64,000 nt of DNA from Desulforamulus putei DSM 12395 (lineage in GTDB: Bacteria; Bacillota; Desulfotomaculia; Desulfotomaculales; Desulfotomaculaceae), in NCBI RefSeq assembly GCF_900129195.1, contig NZ_FQUY01000001.1, positions 310,001 to 374,000 of the forward strand, read 5' to 3'. A program made the translations under genes and the position numbers. This document shows positions 52,523-61,240 of this stretch, in pieces; position 1 is the stretch's first letter; every line of letters starts with the position of its first letter. The notes under the pieces are model-generated. The model ran no database searches and had not been told where the DNA came from. It saw nothing but the letters and a program-made list of their open reading frames with translations.

Positions 52523-53695
52523 ATGCGAATTGGCATCTTCACAGACAGCTATAAGCCCTATATTGGCGGCGTGGTTCGCTCCATTGAAATCTTTACCGAG
52601 GAACTGAGAAATCTTGGTCATAAGGTTACCATATATGCTCCTAACTACCCAGGGGTGGATAAAGAGAAGGATGTCTTCCGGTTTCCTGCCATTCCTACCC
52701 CCACATACAAAGGATTTTACCTGGCCATTCCCTTTGCAACAGGTCTGGAACATTTTTTGGAACAAAACCTGCCGGATGTGATCCATGTTCATTCTCCTTT
52801 TATGCTGGGCAGATTGGGGGCGAGGGTGGCCAAAAAACTGGGCGTCCCTTTAGTCTTCACATTTCATACTCTGTATGATCAGTATACCCATTATGTTCCC
52901 TTTGCCAGGGAACTCAGCAAAGGAATCACCCGCAAAATGTGCGTAGATTTTTGCAATCGCTGTGATCTGGTAATTACACCCACTGAAAACATCAGCAACC
53001 ACATCCGAAACATGGGTGTAAAGTCCAACGTCAAATGGCTTCCTACGGGTATTCAACTGGATGAGTTTGCCGGTGTGGACAGGGCCTGGCTCAGACAAAC
53101 ATATGGCCTGGGGGACGATGAAATCATTTTGCTTTCGGTGGGGCGAACCGGCAAAGAAAAAAATATCCCCTTTTTATTGGATTGCTTTGCGGAGGTTCGT
53201 AAGCGATATCCCAATACAAAACTGGTATTGGTGGGGGAAGGCCCCGAATTGGAGAATTTAAAAAAATATGCCCGAAATCTTGGTTTAACAAACCACGTCA
53301 TTTTTACCGGCAAATTAACCCGGGATGACCTGATTAAAGCCTATGGCGGGGCGGATTTGTTTATCTTTGGTTCAATGACCGAGACCCAGGGCATCGTAAT
53401 TGCCGAAGCCAAGGCGGCAGGTCTGCCGGTGGTGGCTGTCAATGCCTACGGGGTGGCCAATATGGTGGTGGACGGGGAAGACGGTTTTTTGGTCAGCCCC
53501 GAACTCCATTCCTTCGTTGATAAAATGATTCTTCTCATAGAAGACATTGCATTGAGAAAGCGGATGAGTGAAAGGGCGCTAATAAATGTACAACAACTTT
53601 CTTCCCGCAAGTGCGCGGAAAAATTAATCACTTATTATGAATGTCTGTTGAGTGATTCAAACAGCGTAAAAGTACAGGTGAAAGCACAAAAATAA
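52523..53695 (+). CDS. GT4-family glycosyltransferase
   Basis: A 390-aa GT-B fold transferase: N-terminal FTDSYKPYIGGVVRSIE, the C-terminal nucleotide-sugar domain with LSVGRTGKEKN, LVGEGPE, and the EX7E motif in MTETQGIVIAEAKAAGLP. It resembles diacylglycerol glucosyltransferases and PimB-type enzymes, so a lipid acceptor is likely but unproven. AAGGAG lies 9 nt before the ATG at 52523. Confidence 0.82.
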   Translation: MRIGIFTDSYKPYIGGVVRSIEIFTEELRNLGHKVTIYAPNYPGVDKEKDVFRFPAIPTPTYKGFYLAIPFATGLEHFLEQNLPDVIHVHSPFMLGRLGARVAKKLGVPLVFTFHTLYDQYTHYVPFARELSKGITRKMCVDFCNRCDLVITPTENISNHIRNMGVKSNVKWLPTGIQLDEFAGVDRAWLRQTYGLGDDEIILLSVGRTGKEKNIPFLLDCFAEVRKRYPNTKLVLVGEGPELENLKKYARNLGLTNHVIFTGKLTRDDLIKAYGGADLFIFGSMTETQGIVIAEAKAAGLPVVAVNAYGVANMVVDGEDGFLVSPELHSFVDKMILLIEDIALRKRMSERALINVQQLSSRKCAEKLITYYECLLSDSNSVKVQVKAQK

Positions 53696-53718
53696 CCCCC
53701 TCATTGGGGTTTATTTTT
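53688..53718. terminator. Terminator between convergent genes
   Basis: AAATAACCCC (53690-53699) pairs with GGGGTTTATTT (53706-53716), with T runs on both strands. Confidence 0.75.
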
Positions 53719-54327
53719 ACAAGACCGGTGCTCCTTTTTTAGCTGTGTAAGTACATTGATCATCTCGTCCAACTGGTCCTCATATAACTCGAAAGAGATG
53801 GTCTGCCTGCTGGCCCCATCCATATTGTCCCTGGTGGTGATTTTTACCAGAACGGTTTCCAGAGAGGGGTATTGGGGGCTGGCCGGTTTTACCACCCGTT
53901 GGGCAGCGAACTGCTCCAAAACATTGCCGATGCAGGTACGGTAAAAATTGTAGGCATTCTGCAGACCGGTGGTTATGATCTGTTGTTTGACAGTATTTAT
54001 TTTTTTCTGCAAAATACCGTAATTTGTCTTGCCTTCGTCCTGGGCCTGCTTTAACATCTGCTCTTCCTGGTTATCCAGCAGCTTTACTGTGATATCCACA
54101 ACTTCCTCCGTGACCGCTTGAACCCTGGCCGAAGAGTATTGTGCAAAGGCCTCCCTGATTTGCGGAGAAGCATCAAAGGAGATGGCTGTTTCTTTATAAT
54201 TAAAGGAAAAGGTGGCCAAACCCTGTTTCATCAATCGCCCTACAATTGCAGTAATGTCGCTAAATATTTCTGTATTTTTATTAATGACTTCTTGCTCCAA
54301 ATGAACCACGTTATTTTGCTCCGTCAT
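53701..54327 (-). CDS. Hypothetical helical protein, 208 aa
   Basis: Not recognised. A soluble, mostly helical protein with a Q/K-rich mid region (LDNQEEQMLKQAQDEG, KKINTVKQQII) likely to form a coiled coil, no Cys-rich motif and one internal Cys near the centre. AAGGAGG lies 9 nt before the ATG at 54327; the longer frame to 54378 has none. It is divergent from the 95-aa gene at 54479. Confidence 0.65.
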   Translation of the reverse strand: MTEQNNVVHLEQEVINKNTEIFSDITAIVGRLMKQGLATFSFNYKETAISFDASPQIREAFAQYSSARVQAVTEEVVDITVKLLDNQEEQMLKQAQDEGKTNYGILQKKINTVKQQIITTGLQNAYNFYRTCIGNVLEQFAAQRVVKPASPQYPSLETVLVKITTRDNMDGASRQTISFELYEDQLDEMINVLTQLKKEHRSCKNKPQ

Positions 54328-54478
54328 TAAAAACTTCCTCCTTGAAGATTTTCTTCTTGCTATTATACCCCGGTACAAAGGTTCAATAAGAGTTCTCTCT
54401 ATCCTTTGAAGGAATTAAAATTACGACGTGGAAAAAAATAAAGTAGAACGTAATACAAATGGAGAGAGGAGATCCAAG

Positions 54479-54766
54479 ATGGTATTACCAATATTAAAAG
54501 CTTTAATTGACTGGGACTATGATTTTGAAAAGGAATTTCAAAACAGAGAAAAGGGATATACCTTCGTTATTGATGCCTGGGAAAGTCCTAAGCTTGCCTT
54601 GTATAAATTTACACCCTTTGGCATCAAATGCGACCACACAGAGATTCAACCCCCTGTTGAAATGCTGGAAGCAGCCATGCAGGCGCAAAAGGAGACCAGA
54701 GAACGTATATACAAAATTAACCAGGAAATCCGGGAGTGGATTGAAAAGAATTTATTGGCGGAATAA
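54479..54766 (+). CDS. Hypothetical protein, 95 aa
   Basis: Not recognised. Contains WDYDFEKEFQNREKGYTF, FGIKCDHTEIQPPVEML and a charged C-terminal helix (KETRERIYKINQEIREWIEKN). Soluble. The ATG at 54479 follows GAGGAG. It is followed by a 37-aa membrane peptide gene 109 bases downstream. Confidence 0.6.
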   Translation: MVLPILKALIDWDYDFEKEFQNREKGYTFVIDAWESPKLALYKFTPFGIKCDHTEIQPPVEMLEAAMQAQKETRERIYKINQEIREWIEKNLLAE

Positions 54767-54875
54767 TTTGGCGAAATCTTTTTAAAAATGTTTATATATC
54801 TGAAAGGAAAAAGAACTTCCAGCATGAATATATAAAATATAACTGGTTGACCAACGATTTAGGAGGTGTTTAGCC

Positions 54876-54989
54876 TTGCTCAGAGCCATTTGCAGCTTGT
54901 TATCGGTGTTTTCTGTAAGTCCCGTGATCGAATTTGTCATTTTCACAGCCCTGGTAGGAATAGTATTTTTAATTCAAATTGTACTCTAA
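54876..54989 (+). CDS. Single-helix membrane peptide, 37 aa
   Basis: TTG start 9 nt after a perfect AGGAGGTG (54861-54868). The product MLRAICSLLSVFSVSPVIEF plus a VIFTALVGIVFLIQIVL end has one membrane helix at the C-terminus. The ribosome site is strong, and a terminator follows 20 bases after the stop. Function unknown; it could be a regulatory or spore membrane peptide. Confidence 0.5.
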   Translation: MLRAICSLLSVFSVSPVIEFVIFTALVGIVFLIQIVL

Positions 54990-55006
54990 GTTTACATTTA
55001 TTTTAC

Positions 55007-55034
55007 ACCCGGCCATGTTTGGCCGGTTTTTCGT
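55007..55034 (+). terminator. Rho-independent terminator
   Basis: CCGGCC (55009-55014), ATGTTT loop, GGCCGG, then TTTTTCGTTTT. Confidence 0.75.
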
Positions 55035-55139
55035 TTTATTACCAAAGAAGGTTTATAGTCTAAGAAATGCCATACCGTAAATATACTATATCCCGGCCCG
55101 CCGCCGCAACCTGATAACACCCTGAACCCGACAATGCAA

Positions 55140-55188
55140 TAAAATACATAAGGGCTAAGACTTATCTTCAAGTCTTAGCCCTTATGAT
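55140..55188 (-). terminator. Terminator for the decarboxylase gene
   Basis: CATAAGGGCTAAGACTT (55147-55163) and its 17-bp perfect complement (55170-55186) with a 6-nt loop; TATTTTATT follows on the minus strand. Confidence 0.75.
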
Positions 55189-55199
55189 GCTGTTTGTGG

Positions 55200-56366
55200 T
55201 TAACTGACTGCCGCCATATTTTGCTGCAGTTTTTCTTTCACTTCTTCCCAGACCACAATCTCAGCTTTGGCAAAGCCATTGAATGTGGTGGCAGATGCCG
55301 AAGAGTAGGCGCCGCAGTTGGGAACAAGGATTAAATCGTCCACTTCCAGGGGGACAGTCTTCCGGTCGCGGAACACAATATCCAAAGAATCGCAGCTGGG
55401 TCCGGCAAAGATTGCTTCAATTTCAGGACCTTTTTTCGTTTTAGCTGTTTCCATTTCGTATTCCCAATGGTCAAAAAGAATCCCGGAAAATGTGCCGTAC
55501 AGGCCTTCATCCAGATAATACCATTGTTTACCGTTTCTTACCTGAGTACCAATGACCCTGGTAATTAAATTCATGGTTGTCCCGCTGATGAATCTGCCCG
55601 GCTCCGTCCAAATTTCGGTATGGGGGAACAGCTTGGCCAGTTGTTTCTGAATTTGTTCCACCATGGCGATCACGTCGATATTTAAATCACCCGTCGGAAT
55701 GGGAAAACCCCCACCGATATCTAAAATGCGAAGTTTAATTCCCTCGCGGGCGGCTGCATCAAAGATCCGGCGTGATACAGATAAGGCGTAGAGATACGCT
55801 TCCGCAGCGGTATTCTGGCTTCCTACATGAAAGCAAAGACCGGCCGCATCCAGACCTCTATCCCTGGCCCGGCGAAGCAGTGCAAGGGCTTCCCGTGGGT
55901 CAGTACCGAATTTTTTGTTTAAATCAACCAGGGAGGTGTTATTATCAATTCTGATACGCAGTAATACCGTAGCCCCGGGTATAAAACCAGCAATTTTGTC
56001 GATTTCACTTTCGCTGTCATAAGTAAATTGCCGCACTCCCATTTTTTGGGCAGCAGCCAACCCCCTCGGGGTTTTTACCGGATTAGCGTAAACCATTCGT
56101 TCCGGAGGAATCCCCATTTCACTTAACGCATAAATCTCACCGTCGGACGCTACATCGAAGGAGGAACCCAAATCAGCCAGTTTTTTGATAAGGCGAGGTT
56201 CAGGATTTGATTTCATGGCATAAAAAACCTTCACACCGGGAAGGTGCTGTTGGAAAAACTTATAGTTGTATTCCACCTGACTTAGTGACAATACGAGGAT
56301 TGGGGTAGCATAACGTTCAGCAAGTCTTTCCACTGCGTTCCAAGATAATTTAAAGGGTTGTTTCAC
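55200..56366 (-). CDS. PLP-dependent decarboxylase, ornithine/lysine type (fold type III)
   Basis: A 388-aa alanine-racemase-fold decarboxylase. FYAMKSNPEP carries the PLP lysine, FDVASDGE follows, HVGSQ and LDIGGGFP are pyridoxal phosphate binding motifs, EPGRF the phosphate loop, and GPSCDSLD the catalytic Cys of ornithine decarboxylases. This pattern favours ornithine or lysine decarboxylase over diaminopimelate decarboxylase. It probably feeds polyamine synthesis. The ATG at 56366 has only a weak ribosome site. Confidence 0.85.
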   Translation of the reverse strand: MKQPFKLSWNAVERLAERYATPILVLSLSQVEYNYKFFQQHLPGVKVFYAMKSNPEPRLIKKLADLGSSFDVASDGEIYALSEMGIPPERMVYANPVKTPRGLAAAQKMGVRQFTYDSESEIDKIAGFIPGATVLLRIRIDNNTSLVDLNKKFGTDPREALALLRRARDRGLDAAGLCFHVGSQNTAAEAYLYALSVSRRIFDAAAREGIKLRILDIGGGFPIPTGDLNIDVIAMVEQIQKQLAKLFPHTEIWTEPGRFISGTTMNLITRVIGTQVRNGKQWYYLDEGLYGTFSGILFDHWEYEMETAKTKKGPEIEAIFAGPSCDSLDIVFRDRKTVPLEVDDLILVPNCGAYSSASATTFNGFAKAEIVVWEEVKEKLQQNMAAVS

Positions 56367-56516
56367 CGGTCATTCCCCCGAAGAAAAAACTTTTGTTTTT
56401 ACACACAAAATTAATTGTACCATACATTGACCGATATGCAATATAAATGAATAAACTGTAATGGGGAACTGAATTAGTCAAACTGTCGCGAAACACAGAA
56501 ACACCAAAGCCAGGAG

Positions 56517-56547
56517 CTCTATAAATGCTCCTGGCTTGATAAATTTA
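56517..56547 (-). terminator. Hairpin at the end of the 108-aa gene
   Basis: AAGCCAGGAGC (56517-56527) pairs with GCTCCTGGCTT (56537-56547), 11 bp; the T run is weak on the minus strand. Confidence 0.5.
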
Positions 56548-56871
56548 GTCCAATGTATAAACCTTTCCGTTTTCTTTTTTCAGCCTGCCTTCCTTAACCA
56601 GCCTGTTGGCAACATCCACTAGGACGCCCATTTGTACAATGCCGGCTTTTTTCAGGACCTCACTTTTCCTGGCATCCGGCCCCAACTCTTTGAAAGCCTG
56701 GTAGACAACCTCCTTTTTTTCATCTAAAAAAGAGTTAATAAATTGAATGGCTTTCTCGGTATACTGCATATTCTCGGTTAAATAACCCTGGCTGATCAAA
56801 AACTTGGTTTCCGGATCTCCCGGCGTACGAACCATCATCAGGTCAATATACAGTTGTTCATTTGTATTCAT
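56545..56871 (-). CDS. Hypothetical protein, 108 aa, winged-helix-like end
   Basis: Not recognised. The C-terminal 40 residues (SEVLKKAGIVQMGVLVDVANRLVKEGRL) look like a small winged helix, while the N-terminal part is helical. AGGAGGTG precedes the ATG. It is downstream of and divergent from the zinc-finger gene. Confidence 0.55.
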   Translation of the reverse strand: MNTNEQLYIDLMMVRTPGDPETKFLISQGYLTENMQYTEKAIQFINSFLDEKKEVVYQAFKELGPDARKSEVLKKAGIVQMGVLVDVANRLVKEGRLKKENGKVYTLD

Positions 56872-57080
56872 TATTTACACCTCCTGTTGTTAGGTTCCAT
56901 AAAAAATCATTTTATCCTCTACAGTAAACCTTACATATTCCTGAAAAATCACAGACAGAATACATTTCTGTGTATATTTAAGGACTTGGGATGCAGGTTT
57001 TTCTGACTATCTAGTGAAATATAGAAAGGATTAAGAATGCAGATTTTTGTTTATTATGATAAATGCAAGGGGGTAAGGAG

Positions 57081-57329
57081 ATGAACTGTTTCTGTGGCGC
57101 ACCGATGCGGGAAACATCAGAGGTGTACCATGCAAAGTGGGGAGAATATCAGGTGAAGATAAACGGCGTGAAGGCATACATATGTGACGGTTGTAATAAA
57201 TTGGTGTACGACTCCGAAGAGGTCAATTTGTTATTAAATTTAACCGTCTTGCTATCCGGTCTTTCCGAAGATAAGAGGCCGCAAGTCATTGACTTTGAAA
57301 AATATAAAACATCCAAAAGGATTGAATGA
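57081..57329 (+). CDS. YgiT-type zinc finger protein
   Basis: An 82-aa protein with MNCFCGAPMRETSEVY, then AYICDGCNKLVYDSEEV: the CxC...CxxC zinc finger of YgiT/MqsA-type proteins, without the HTH domain of full MqsA. Such proteins often pair with a toxin (MqsR or DUF4258), but none is adjacent. GGGGG lies 6 nt before the ATG. The frame runs directly into a CBS remnant. Confidence 0.72.
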   Translation: MNCFCGAPMRETSEVYHAKWGEYQVKINGVKAYICDGCNKLVYDSEEVNLLLNLTVLLSGLSEDKRPQVIDFEKYKTSKRIE

Positions 57330-57428
57330 ATGATTGAACATAACATTAAACGCATCCCTGTTGTAGAGAACGGTAAAATTATCGGCATCGTCAGTAGGGC
57401 GGACATTATCAGAACCCTTGCCCAATGA
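57330..57428 (+). pseudogene. Remnant of a CBS-domain protein
   Basis: A 32-aa frame starting one base after the YgiT stop reads MIEHNIKRIPVVENGKIIGI and VSRADIIRTLAQ, exactly the second half of a CBS domain. The first half and any partner domain are missing, so this is a 3' fragment, probably left by a deletion that brought the YgiT gene next to it. A hairpin follows at 57437. Confidence 0.6.
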
Positions 57429-57436
57429 TTTCATGA

Positions 57437-57465
57437 AAGCGCCACCGGAGAGTCCGGTAGCGCTT
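57437..57465 (+). terminator. Hairpin after the CBS remnant
   Basis: AAGCGCCACCGGA (57437-57449) pairs with TCCGGTAGCGCTT (57453-57465), one mismatch, no T run. Confidence 0.45.
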
Positions 57466-57591
57466 AATTGCAGTTTAAAAAGCAGCGCTTGATCGACGGG
57501 GCAATGACTAATGGCTATAGAAATCTCTGCCAGAAAGATTTATACTAATTATCAATACAAGACCACTACGTTAAGTTAGGAAGTGGTTGTC

Positions 57592-57873
57592 GTGACTATA
57601 ATTGAAAAATTTTTTCAAATTAAAGCACAGGACCCGATGCCATATTGTCCCCGGGCATTTTTAAGTCAAATATATAACCTTGCTTACAGAAATCAAGGAT
57701 TTCTCATCGTTAAACTCATGGAACAAGAACAGGCGCCGGTTCATTATTATGCTGACACGCGAAAAGGAAAAATCATTTTTTATAAAAAACACGGCAGCCA
57801 GCGGATCTCCACTGAAATAATTGGAACGGTGGAAAGTCTTAAAAAAGAGTTATCGATGATCATGCCGTCTTGA
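57592..57873 (+). CDS. Hypothetical protein, 93 aa
   Basis: Not recognised. The protein is soluble, with a YNLAYRNQGFLIVKLMEQEQ segment and a basic-acidic end. GTG at 57592 has AGGAAG 8 nt upstream. Its 3' end abuts the truncated transposase on the other strand, so its C-terminus could have been altered by the insertion. Confidence 0.5.
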   Translation: MTIIEKFFQIKAQDPMPYCPRAFLSQIYNLAYRNQGFLIVKLMEQEQAPVHYYADTRKGKIIFYKKHGSQRISTEIIGTVESLKKELSMIMPS

Positions 57874-58248
57874 CTGCCAGTGTAAAGTTTTTTCCGCGTC
57901 AAAACGCTTACGGAAGTGCACCATAAGAGAAGGATCGAACGGAGGTTTGTCCTGGTATTCCCGGAGGCCGATGAAATACTGCAGATATGGGTTCTCTGTG
58001 ATCTGCTCAACCGTCTCGCGGTCGCTGTATCTACACTTTTCTTGGATGATGAGAGCCCCAAGAGCCACTCGAACGGGTTTAGCTACCTGTCCACGGTTGC
58101 CCTTAAAATGTTTAGCGTATCGGTCTTCAATGGTATCCCAGGGGATGATCTTAGCCAATTTGACCCAACGATTGTCAGCCCTCAGTTTACCTTCAAAGGG
58201 GAGTATGAATTCTTCGAGATACAGCTGTTTTTCCAATTTATGGAACAT
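57874..58248 (-). pseudogene. Truncated IS transposase (IS5/IS1182-like, DUF772 N-terminus)
   Basis: The N-terminal 110 or so residues of an IS5/IS1182-type transposase: IIPWDTIEDRYAKHFKGNRG, then PVRVALGALIIQEKCRYSD and PFDPSLMVHFRKRF. GGAGG precedes the ATG at 58248, so this end is intact, but coding stops making sense near 57874 (DAEKTLHWQ) and the catalytic domain is absent. It is a decayed mobile element fragment. Clear terminal inverted repeats were not identified. Confidence 0.75.
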
Positions 58249-58417
58249 ATTCTTCCTCCAGGTGCACAATTTTTCCGGCCTTTGCCGCATTTTCCTTGCA
58301 CCTTATTTCGACAATCATGCTTGTAAACCCTTGTTTTATATGGGGTTGCGATCCTTTCAGCAAACCCTAATTGAACTTGCCATAGGGGATTATTTCCCGG
58401 CATTTTTTGTTATGAAG

Positions 58418-58451
58418 GAGAAACTCCCGGCATTCAATACGGGAGTTTCTC
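58418..58451 (-). terminator. Terminator for tupA
   Basis: GAGAAACTCCCG (58418-58429) and CGGGAGTTTCTC (58440-58451), 12 bp perfect, about 15 bases after the tupA stop. Confidence 0.7.
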
Positions 58452-58466
58452 TGCAAGAGTATAATT

Positions 58467-59348
58467 TTATTTATCTTTGCCGGCATCGGGGAAGAACAGT
58501 GGTTCACCGTATTTATCAACGCCGAATTTACCGATAATTTCTTGGGTTTCCTTAGACACCATAAAGTCTACAAAAGCTTTGCCACCCTCGGCGTTTACCT
58601 TGCTAAACTTCTCAGGATTCACATTCATTACATGGTAGATGTTGAGTAAGGACTTGTCGCCCTGTTTAAGGATAGCCAGTTTAAGTTTACCCTTTTGAGC
58701 CAGGTAGGTAGCCCGGTCTGTCAGGGTGTAGCCCTGTTTTTCGGAAGCAATATTAAGGGTTGCTCCCATGCCGGTCCCGGATTCCTGGTACCACTTCCGG
58801 CCCTTGGGTTCCAATTTCGCTTCCTGCCACAGGCTAAGCTCTTTTTTATGGGTGCCGGAGTCGTCACCGCGAGAAATAAAGATGGCACCCTTGTCAAAGA
58901 TCTTTTTCATAGCCTCAGCAGTGGTTTTTGCTTCCTTGATACCGGCCGGGTCATTTTCGGGACCGACCAAAATAAAGTCGTTATGCATCACCAGAGAGTA
59001 GTTGACAGCCACACCGCTGTCCACCAGGGGTTTTTCAGATTTGGGGGCGTGGGTCAGCAGTACGTCAGCTTCACCTTTTTCACCCATCTTTAAGGCAGCA
59101 CCGGTACCAACGGCAATTACCTTAAGTTTATAGCCGGTTTTCTTTTCAAATTCAGGTTGCAGTACGTCTAATAAGCCGCTGTCCTGGGTGCTGGTGGTGG
59201 TGGCCAGAATTACTTCCTTGTTGGCTGCAGGTTTGGTTTCTTCCTTTTTGGCTTCTTCCTTGGAAGCCTGCTGCCGGGCACAGCCGGCAAATACCAGCAT
59301 AACCAGTGTTAACAACAGGGCAATCAGCGTGGTGATACGTTTTTTCAT
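58467..59348 (-). CDS. tupA: Tungstate ABC transporter substrate-binding protein
   Basis: Lipoprotein of 293 aa, with a signal peptide ending in LVFAGC. The mature N-terminus has the TupA hallmark TTTSTQDSGLLD, which is tungstate-specific, with RGDDSGTHKKE and WYQESGTGMG further on. Tungstate is used in aldehyde and formate oxidoreductases. No tupB or tupC genes are beside it, so it is an orphan here. A Moco/Tuco-type riboswitch precedes it, 116 bases upstream of the start. Confidence 0.9.
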   Translation of the reverse strand: MKKRITTLIALLLTLVMLVFAGCARQQASKEEAKKEETKPAANKEVILATTTSTQDSGLLDVLQPEFEKKTGYKLKVIAVGTGAALKMGEKGEADVLLTHAPKSEKPLVDSGVAVNYSLVMHNDFILVGPENDPAGIKEAKTTAEAMKKIFDKGAIFISRGDDSGTHKKELSLWQEAKLEPKGRKWYQESGTGMGATLNIASEKQGYTLTDRATYLAQKGKLKLAILKQGDKSLLNIYHVMNVNPEKFSKVNAEGGKAFVDFMVSKETQEIIGKFGVDKYGEPLFFPDAGKDK

Positions 59349-59463
59349 GATAACAACCTCCGGGTTTTATAATTTTTTGCCTTCCTCAGAATTGAATTTT
59401 TCTTCCAGTGCCCTGGCGTAAACCATCACCATATGGTTATTGGTTAACACAGTACACTAAAAA

Positions 59464-59630
59464 ATAAATAAAAAGCCGTGTACTGTGCGAAAAGACAAGT
59501 ACACGGCGACATGACCGCTGTCAAATCCCTCCTTTCCGCACCGGGAGGCCTGTCCGTTTCCAAACAAACCCTATCGGCTTAAGGGCCATAACCGGTTGTG
59601 ATCGTAGGCCCATAAGCTCGGAGCAAATAT
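59464..59630 (-). ncRNA. Moco/Tuco-type riboswitch with terminator, upstream of tupA
   Basis: Minus-strand leader. The aptamer spans about 59628-59515, with P2 GGGCC/GGCCC, CCGATAGGGTTTG, TGGAAACGGAC, GGCCTCCC and GGAAAGGAGG. The expression platform is a terminator with a 10-bp stem GCCGTGTACT/AGTACACGGC (59475-59507), then TTTTT. The same ordered motifs occur in the modA leader and at 62697. Rising Moco or Tuco would fold the terminator and repress tupA (known for this class, applied here by inference). Confidence 0.8.
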
Positions 59631-59806
59631 TAAATTTTTCCTATTATGTTTCTTTGACTTTTAAGGTACAATATTAATTTTATTAAATTAATTCTATTAA
59701 AACATTCAGATTCCTTTAAACATTGATATTTTTTCTGTATTTTTTCTTCATTCCTTCATTATGCAAACTTTATTCCTAATATTATTTTGCAGACATCATA
59801 GCTTAT

Positions 59807-60079
59807 TTGTTTTTTAAAAGGGATAATTTAAATTGCATAGAATTATTGCACAGAATCGTCCTGTCATTTGCCAACCGGGATCGTTTTACCATTGCTGATC
59901 AGGTCATCCTGTTGAAATCCTTTGACCAGGCCTTTAAGGACCTGGTTATCGACCAGGAAAGTTACTTTGATTATGTTATTTTTACCTGTTGTTTGTTGAG
60001 TTTTCAGCAAATATTATGTATTCTTGTCATCTGGCCATTGCTTATCCCTCCTGATTTTGATACTGTAAAAGAAAAGTAA
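59807..60079 (+). CDS. Uncertain ORF, 90 aa
   Basis: A frame that begins at a TTG without a ribosome site. Its middle (ADQVILLKSFDQAFKDLV) weakly recalls a Spo0E-like phosphatase, but the SQELD signature is not present. The C-terminus is hydrophobic. It lies in an AT-rich region before the modA riboswitch. It may be spurious. Confidence 0.2.
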   Translation: MFFKRDNLNCIELLHRIVLSFANRDRFTIADQVILLKSFDQAFKDLVIDQESYFDYVIFTCCLLSFQQILCILVIWPLLIPPDFDTVKEK

Positions 60080-60164
60080 TGACCTTTTCCTTAGCTTTAC
60101 CATAGAGTAGTGTTTTAAAAGACTCCATATTAAAGGACTATAGGACTGAGTGGTTGCTAACCAT

Positions 60165-60345
60165 TCAACCATTTCCGGGCTGTGTTCCTAAGGATTAGCT
60201 ATGGGACCTCATGCCAAGGCGAAGCGGCCTAAGGGTTTAAATGGAAACGTTTAGACCTTCCTTAATGGAAAGGAAGAAAATTTCATACCCAGTAAATTAG
60301 CGCCTACGTTAAGCCGCTGTCTTCTCAGCGGTTTTTTGTTTTCAG
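60165..60345 (+). ncRNA. Moco/Tuco-type riboswitch with terminator, upstream of modA
   Basis: Aptamer about 60165-60290: P2 GTTCC/GGGAC around 60184-60207 with a TAT before the 3' arm, then CCTAAGGGTTT, ATGGAAACG, AGACCTTCC and TGGAAAGGAAG. The same order is in the tupA leader. The terminator is CCGCTG/CAGCGG (60314-60331) followed by TTTTTTG. It controls the modABC operon starting at 60437. Confidence 0.82.
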
Positions 60346-60436
60346 TATGTCTTAACCGCAAAACAAGGTGATAGAAACAGGAAATTCTAACACCTTGATG
60401 ATTAAAATACAAAAAATAATAAGGAGGTAACGGCTG

Positions 60437-61228
60437 ATGAAGAAAATATGGGTAATGCTAGGTATTATGATATTTGCGTTTGCTGCTTTAACCGGCTGCG
60501 GGGATGAAAAAGAAAAAGGAAAACCCCAGGCTCAACCGGTAAACCTGACTATTTCAGCAGCAGCCAGTTTAAAGGATGCGGCCCTGGAGTTAAAGGAACT
60601 CTATGGAAAGCAACATGCTAATGTAACCATTGCTTATAATTTTGGAGCATCCGGTACGTTGCAAAAACAAATTGAAGAAGGTGCCCCGGTAGATATGTTT
60701 ATCTCGGCCGGCCAAAAACAAATGGATGAACTGGCTGTAAAAGGTTTAATTGTAGATGGTTCACGTAAGGATCTGTTGGGGAATGAACTGGTATTAGTGG
60801 CCCGAAAAGATTCCAAGATTGCCGGATTCGAAGATCTGGCCAAACCGGAAGTTGGCAAGGTCAGCATAGGCACACCGGAGTCTGTCCCGGCCGGTAAATA
60901 TGCCCAGGAGGCTCTGACAACCATGAAATTATGGGATGCTCTTCAGCCTAAGTTGGTACTGGCCAAGGATGTATGGCAGGTGCTGACCTATGTGGAAACC
61001 GGTAATGCTGATGCTGGCCTGGTCTATCGCTCAGATGCCATAACCGCAAAGGAATCGAAAATAGTCACTCCGGCTCCAGCCAGTTCCCACAAGCCTATCG
61101 TTTACCCGATGGCAATTCTCAGGAACACAAAACAGCAAAAAGCAGCGGAGGAGTTCGCCTCATTCTTGGCCAGTGAGGAAGCAGCCAAGGTGTTTGAAAA
61201 ATATGGCTTTAAATCACTAAAGAGATAA
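60437..61228 (+). CDS. modA: Molybdate ABC transporter substrate-binding protein
   Basis: Lipoprotein with lipobox ALTGC, 263 aa. SAAASLKDAALELKELY and YNFGASGTLQKQIEEGAPVD and FISAGQKQMDEL are the conserved oxyanion-binding segments. It captures molybdate (and possibly tungstate) outside the cell and delivers it to ModB. AAGGAGG precedes the ATG. It is the first gene of modABC. Confidence 0.93.
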   Translation: MKKIWVMLGIMIFAFAALTGCGDEKEKGKPQAQPVNLTISAAASLKDAALELKELYGKQHANVTIAYNFGASGTLQKQIEEGAPVDMFISAGQKQMDELAVKGLIVDGSRKDLLGNELVLVARKDSKIAGFEDLAKPEVGKVSIGTPESVPAGKYAQEALTTMKLWDALQPKLVLAKDVWQVLTYVETGNADAGLVYRSDAITAKESKIVTPAPASSHKPIVYPMAILRNTKQQKAAEEFASFLASEEAAKVFEKYGFKSLKR

Positions 61229-61240
61229 CAGGGTGGTGTT

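Noticed and set aside
57874-58400. Complete insertion sequence
   Set aside because: The catalytic half of the transposase is missing and no matching terminal inverted repeats were found.
59807-60079. Spo0E-like phosphatase
   Set aside because: Listed only as an uncertain frame: no SQELD signature and no ribosome site.
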